A stretch of 14,315 bases of DNA, from contig DIWL01000046.1 in NCBI GenBank assembly GCA_002428455.1, positions 12,766 to 27,080 on the forward strand, written 5' to 3'. Each line of letters starts with the position of its first letter. Position 1 is the stretch's first letter. Source of the stretch: Anaerolineaceae bacterium UBA6107. GTDB taxonomy: Bacteria; Chloroflexota; Anaerolineae; Anaerolineales; Anaerolineaceae. The position numbers were made by a program, and so were the translations under genes. Below the pieces are notes generated by a model. It ran no database searches. It worked only from the letters and a program-made list of their open reading frames with translations, and was not told the DNA's origin. Positions 11,424-14,315 of the stretch are shown piece by piece.

Positions 11424-11700
11424 TCTTTCGTTCCTGCGGTGGGTGCGGCCCCGAGCGAAGCGCTCTTTGCGAGTGAGAGGGATATGCAGTTCTGAAAACA
11501 ATGATGATTCCTATCAAAAACCGATTCGTTCCCGCGGTGGGTGCGCCCCTGAACAAAACGTTCTTTGTGAGTGAGAGGGATATGCAGCTCCAGAAATAAT
11601 GATGATTCCTATCAAAAACCGATTTGTTCCCGCGGTGGGTGCATCCCTGAACAAAGTGATCTTTGCTCGTGAAAAGGTAATACTTATCAAACCCTTGAGA
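11424..11700 (+). repeat. 98-bp tandem repeats, three units
   Basis: Units 11424-11521, 11522-11619 and 11620 to about 11700 (decaying). The conserved blocks recur at exactly 98 bp: CGTTCC.GCGGTGGGTGC at 11429, 11527 and 11625; GTGAGAGGGATATGCAG at 11473 and 11571; ATGATGATTCCTATCAAAAA at 11501 and 11599. Unit 3 diverges after its first 50 bp. In units 2 and 3 the GCGGTGGGTGC block is enclosed by short complementary arms (TTTGTTC/GAACAAA in unit 3), so each unit can fold as a stem-loop. Confidence 0.8.
11501..11599 (+). CDS. Possible 32-aa peptide inside repeat unit 2 (speculative)
   Basis: ATG 11501 opens a frame of 32 codons (MMIPIKNRFVPAVGAPLNKT...) whose TAA at 11597-11599 overlaps the ATG of a related frame at 11599. 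The overlap arises because the repeat unit, 98 bp, is one base short of 33 codons. There is no ribosome site. Listed only because a strong promoter reads into it; chance is the more likely explanation. Confidence 0.12.
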   Translation: MMIPIKNRFVPAVGAPLNKTFFVSERDMQLQK

Positions 11701-11793
11701 CAGCCGCTTTCCGAGCGACACCCTGATCGGCTTTTCACAAAGATAGAATTGTTTCCATTTGTTACGATAGTTATCGAAACCATGCGGGTGTAG
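11599..11793 (+). CDS. Possible 64-aa peptide starting in repeat unit 3 (speculative)
   Basis: ATG 11599 continues for 64 codons: the first 19 residues (MMIPIKNRFVPAVGASLNK) repeat those of the frame at 11501 with one change, and the rest runs beyond the repeat. No ribosome site and no recognisable family. Coding status is doubtful. Confidence 0.15.
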   Translation: MMIPIKNRFVPAVGASLNKVIFAREKVILIKPLRQPLSERHPDRLFTKIELFPFVTIVIETMRV

Positions 11794-11884
11794 CTTCGCA
11801 GGAGGCTGATTCGTTTTTATTCGTTTTCCAGTTGTGGTTGTGTCACCGCTTCACAAAATCGCAAGGTGCCCCCGTCCTGATCCT

Positions 11885-11893
11885 TGCTATAAT
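11885..11893 (+). promoter_or_regulatory. Extended -10 promoter of the flavodoxin gene
   Basis: TGC-TATAAT (11885-11893) is an extended -10; no good -35 stands 17 bp upstream, as often with this class. Leader about 32 nt. Confidence 0.6.
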
Positions 11894-11931
11894 TCCCCCC
11901 TGTTCCGCCCATCCCCTCCTTTAGGAGTACC

Positions 11932-12402
11932 ATGAACGCCCTTGTCATCTACGATTCCGTCTTCGGCAATACCGAAAGGATTGCCCGCGCGATTGCTGCC
12001 GCGTTAGGGGAAGGCACTGCCGCGCAAAACGTCAGCGCCGTCACCTCCACCGATCTCACCAGCATTGACATTCTCTTTGTCGGTTCACCTACTCGTAGCT
12101 TCAAGCCGACCCCCGCCATCACCGCTTTTCTCGCTTCCCTCCCCGCTGACGCGCTCAAGGGCGTCCGTGCGGCTGCCTTCGATACCCGCATCCCGCTGGA
12201 ATCGATCAAAAACCCTGTCTTCCGCCTCGTCGTCAAGGCGGGTGGTTACGCTGACCACACCATCGCCAAAGCCCTCGCCGCAAAAGCCGCCAACCTCGCC
12301 ATTCCCTCCGCCGGTTTTATCGTCCTCGAATCGGAAGGACCATTGAAAGAGGGTGAGCGCGAGCGTGCCGCTGCCTGGGCGCGCTCCATCCTCCTGGCCT
12401 GA
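11932..12402 (+). CDS. Flavodoxin-family protein
   Basis: 156 aa; ATG 11932 after TAGGAG (11922-11927). It binds FMN and carries electrons or acts as a quinone/flavin reductase. The N-terminal strand MNALVIYDSV leads to the phosphate-binding loop V-F-G-N-T-E-R (10-16). The second flavin loop is in DILFVGSPTRSFKPTPAITAFL (about 47-68), and AAFDTRIP near 85-92 is the third. It lacks the long insertion of long-chain flavodoxins, so it belongs to the short type. The IV-ILLA end and the segment EGPLKEGERERAAAWA agree with flavodoxin-domain proteins common in Chloroflexota. Single gene with its own promoter. Its redox partner cannot be told; the ferredoxin at 2961 is an obvious functional counterpart. 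Confidence 0.87.
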   Translation: MNALVIYDSVFGNTERIARAIAAALGEGTAAQNVSAVTSTDLTSIDILFVGSPTRSFKPTPAITAFLASLPADALKGVRAAAFDTRIPLESIKNPVFRLVVKAGGYADHTIAKALAAKAANLAIPSAGFIVLESEGPLKEGERERAAAWARSILLA

Positions 12403-12450
12403 AACCATCCGCGGTTATAATAAGACATCAATCTCAACAGGGAGCTGTGA

Positions 12451-12918
12451 ATGATTCTTTCCATCATCTTCATGATCGGCATCTGCGCGGTTGGCGTCCT
12501 CTTCATGTACAAGGCGGCCAGTGGCCGTCTCAAGTCCAAAAAAGCCAAATCCTGGCCTACTGTTAAAGGCCGTGTGCTGACTTCTGAAGTGATGGAAGAC
12601 CGCCTCCGCAACGCCACAGGCAAAGCCACCATCGCCTATGTGCCGGACGTTTCCTTTGAATACAACGTCAACGGCACAACCCACACCTCGAAGAACGTCA
12701 TCTTTGGCGAGACCACCTACGATTACCTCACCGCCTCCCGCATCTGCGAGAAGTACGCCGTAGATACCACTCCGGAGGTTTATTACAACCCCGCGCTTCC
12801 GTCTGAGGCGGTGCTTGCCCCGTGGTCCACTGAAGGCGCCCGTTCCTTCGTCCCGGGCATCTTCTTCATCGTTTCTGGTCTGCTGATCGGTTTATTCGGG
12901 ATATTGTTCCCGAATTAA
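12451..12918 (+). CDS. DUF3592 membrane protein (first of tandem pair)
   Basis: 155 aa; ATG 12451, GGGAGCTG upstream, TATAAT at 12416-12421. Layout of the DUF3592 family: N-terminal membrane helix (about 2-22), then KSWPTVKGRVLTSEV, a beta-rich extracytoplasmic domain with PDVSFEYNVNGTTHTSKNV and FGETTYDYLTA, the family signature PEVYYNPALPSEAVL (about 109-123), and a C-terminal helix (131-152). Function of the family is unknown. It is followed after 34 bp by a paralogue with the same layout; the two share SWP....G.V, Y...G..., and VYYNP. Probably co-transcribed. Confidence 0.82.
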   Translation: MILSIIFMIGICAVGVLFMYKAASGRLKSKKAKSWPTVKGRVLTSEVMEDRLRNATGKATIAYVPDVSFEYNVNGTTHTSKNVIFGETTYDYLTASRICEKYAVDTTPEVYYNPALPSEAVLAPWSTEGARSFVPGIFFIVSGLLIGLFGILFPN

Positions 12919-12952
12919 ACCAGCGTAACGCTTATCAAAAAGGAGAAATAAA

Positions 12953-13420
12953 ATGGGTGTGAATATCGCGTGGATCTTCGGGCTCGTATTTCTGTTGCTT
13001 GGCATCATTTTCCTGATCGTCGGGCTTGTCGCGATGAAGCGCGCCAAAGCCGCCCAGTCCTGGCCGTCCATCCCCGGCACGGTCGACCGCACCGACGTAG
13101 TACAGCACGAGGATTCCGACTCGGAAGGGAACTCCTCGGTGACCTATGAGCCGGTGGTGGAATACAGTTACTCGGTGATGGGGCAGCCATACACTGGCAA
13201 ACGCATCGCGTTTGGCACCAACCGCTATAACTACAAGAAAGCCGAGGAGATCGTCACCCGCTACCAGGCCGGCTCACGGGTGAATGTGTACTACAACCCC
13301 GATAAACCCAAAGACGCTGTGCTCGAAACCGTTGCCGCGGGCGGAAAACTGCTCACCATCCTCGGCGCGGTAATGTCCGCTGTCGGCGTGGTGGCGTTTA
13401 TCGCTGCGCTGATCTTCTAA
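12953..13420 (+). CDS. DUF3592 membrane protein (second of tandem pair)
   Basis: 155 aa, the same length as its upstream paralogue. ATG 12953 after AAAGGAGAAA. Membrane helices at about 5-28 and 131-154 enclose the DUF3592 domain: QSWPSIPGTVDRTDVVQ, an acidic loop DSDSEGNSS, YEPVVEYSYSVMGQPYTGKR, FGTNRYNYKKAEEI and the signature VNVYYNPDKPKDAVLE. Compared with the first copy the acidic loop is distinct, and the rest follows the same order, so the pair arose by tandem duplication and then diverged. An intrinsic terminator follows 55 bp downstream. Role unknown; membrane-bound with the domain between the two helices. Confidence 0.85.
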   Translation: MGVNIAWIFGLVFLLLGIIFLIVGLVAMKRAKAAQSWPSIPGTVDRTDVVQHEDSDSEGNSSVTYEPVVEYSYSVMGQPYTGKRIAFGTNRYNYKKAEEIVTRYQAGSRVNVYYNPDKPKDAVLETVAAGGKLLTILGAVMSAVGVVAFIAALIF

Positions 13421-13475
13421 TTATTTCTAGAAAAAAACATCAACACTGGAAAGTAGCTTTTCAGTCTGGTTGAAA

Positions 13476-13508
13476 AAAACTTCCGCCTTTTGCAGCGGAA
13501 GTTTTGCT
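13476..13508. terminator. Intrinsic terminator after the DUF3592 pair
   Basis: AAAACTTCCGC (13476-13486) pairs with GCGGAAGTTTT (13495-13505), perfect 11-bp stem with an 8-nt loop. The A-run before and T-run after it allow use on both strands. Confidence 0.85.
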
Positions 13509-13683
13509 TGATGCTTTGGTGTGTAGCTTGTGCTTACGCGACCGGCTCACTTGCCACAGCGTGCAGCGCAGCCACCATTAAGAAGAGAACTGTCACAATA
13601 GCTCGAATTTGGGTATACTTGACAGCGGCAACCTGAACAGGAACGGCACATTTCACACAGGTGTAAAGAATGATAGGAGGCGC

Positions 13684-14315
13684 ATGAAATATCTCATCAC
13701 CGGAGGCGCGGGTTACATTGGCAGCACGATCTGCTCTGCCCTGGAGGATGCCGGGCATACACCTGTCATCCTTGATTCACTCGTCACGGGGCGGGAAGAA
13801 TTCACGCGTGGACGCATTTTTTACAAGGGTGATATTGCAGACGAAAAACTGGTCAAGCAGCTATTTAAGGATCATCCCGACATCCAGGCAACAGTGCATT
13901 GTGCCGCCCTGATCGTTGTGCCCGAATCAGTCAGCCAACCTTACGAGTATTATCAGGATAATGTCTCCAAATCCACCGAATTCTTTCACTATCTTGCCAT
14001 GCTCGGTTATGGGCGGGTAGTGTTCAGTTCATCCGCTGCTCTATACGATGTTGTGCCGGGTTTCATGGTCACCGAGGAAGCTCCCCTCAACGCCAACAGC
14101 CCCTACTCGCGCACCAAGCTGATGATGGAGATGGTGCTCAGAGATTATTGTGCGGCCTACAAAATGAAAGGGATCGCGCTGCGTTACTTCAATCCTATTG
14201 GTGCGGATCCAAAGATGCGCAGCGGCATTCACGTGCAGCACCCCACGCACGTGCTCGGCAAGCTCGTTGACACCGCCCAGGGTCGCCAGGCAGAGTTCCT
14301 GATCACGGGCACACA
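13684..14315 (+). CDS. galE: UDP-glucose 4-epimerase, 5' part (3' end outside window)
   Basis: 210 codons from ATG 13684 to the right edge, with ATAGGAGG just upstream; about 60% of the usual ~330. GalE interconverts UDP-glucose and UDP-galactose with bound NAD. Seen: the Rossmann loop G-G-A-G-Y-I-G at residues 7-13, the NAD-ribose acid in VILDSLVTG (D31), the GDI strand near 54, CAALIVVPESV (78-88), and SSSAALYD (119-126) with the catalytic Ser. Next come N-S-P-Y-S-R-T-K with the catalytic Tyr-x3-Lys (145-149) and RYFNPIGADP (170-179), a pattern specific to epimerases of this group. Other extended SDR sugar epimerases remain possible until the C-terminus is seen. A TATACT at 13613-13618 may be its -10. 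The upstream neighbour is closed by a terminator, so galE starts a new unit. Confidence 0.87.
   Translation, partial: MKYLITGGAGYIGSTICSALEDAGHTPVILDSLVTGREEFTRGRIFYKGDIADEKLVKQLFKDHPDIQATVHCAALIVVPESVSQPYEYYQDNVSKSTEFFHYLAMLGYGRVVFSSSAALYDVVPGFMVTEEAPLNANSPYSRTKLMMEMVLRDYCAAYKMKGIALRYFNPIGADPKMRSGIHVQHPTHVLGKLVDTAQGRQAEFLITGT

Larger units (their letters stand above)
11204..11931. other. Long gene-free region between dodecin and flavodoxin
   Basis: About 730 bp with no recognised protein. It holds a perfect-consensus promoter (11309-11337), a set of 98-bp tandem repeats (11424 to about 11700), the small palindrome GGCGTACGCC (11274-11283), and the flavodoxin promoter at the right end. Short frames occur inside the repeats but none has a ribosome site. 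Confidence 0.6.

Noticed and set aside
11424..11700. Possible CRISPR array
   Set aside because: The 98-bp units are contiguous and similar throughout; there are no unique spacers and no cas genes.
13534..13758. Minus-strand frame ahead of galE with a hydrophobic stretch
   Set aside because: It overlaps the galE start, has no ribosome site at any ATG, and crosses the galE promoter area.

Overview
The window looks like a chromosomal segment of a Chloroflexota bacterium, most likely class Anaerolineae. This is an inference from gene content: a SpoVS-family protein, two deoxynucleoside kinases of one subfamily, a lipoprotein with a Thr/Pro linker and an NBR1-like Ig domain, DUF3592 membrane proteins, dodecin, and moderately high GC genes broken up by short hairpin repeats. 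No taxonomic marker such as 16S rRNA is present.

Region by region. 1-1370: the 3' end of a deoxynucleoside kinase and a nucleotidyltransferase-fold gene. 1371-1760: a gene-free stretch packed with DnaA boxes (three exact 9-mers plus near-matches) next to an AT-rich block, which reads as a replication origin. 1773-3205: spoVS with its own promoter, then a second, intact deoxynucleoside kinase and a 2[4Fe-4S] ferredoxin on the minus strand, each with a readable promoter. 3299-4311: the overlapping azlCD branched-chain amino-acid exporter pair. 4350-5014: a secreted Gly-rich protein behind spaced TTCACA direct repeats that resemble an OmpR/PhoB-type site.

5077-7370: tRNA-Asn(GTT) with a near-consensus promoter, followed by a small AT-rich island bounded by a degraded copy of the tRNA 3' end. 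The island holds a wrecked XRE-type regulator and one intact two-TM protein of unknown function. Hairpin repeats ending in CGACGAGGGTTCATT sit at both ends. 7371-9874: an NBR1-like lipoprotein, an unknown one-TM protein, an NTF2-like protein, a GNAT acetyltransferase that appears to be leaderless, and the tail of a lost 2-oxoacid dehydrogenase E2-like gene. 9912-10814: a solitary Mrr-type restriction endonuclease.

10917-14315: dodecin; then about 730 bp without a recognised gene, holding a perfect-consensus promoter that fires into 98-bp tandem repeats; then a flavodoxin, two tandem DUF3592 membrane proteins, and the start of a UDP-glucose 4-epimerase that runs off the right edge.

Most genes are short independent units with their own promoters and terminators rather than a pathway cluster. 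The most notable items are the oriC-like region, the strong promoter without a recognised gene, and the decayed tRNA-Asn island with its orphan membrane protein.
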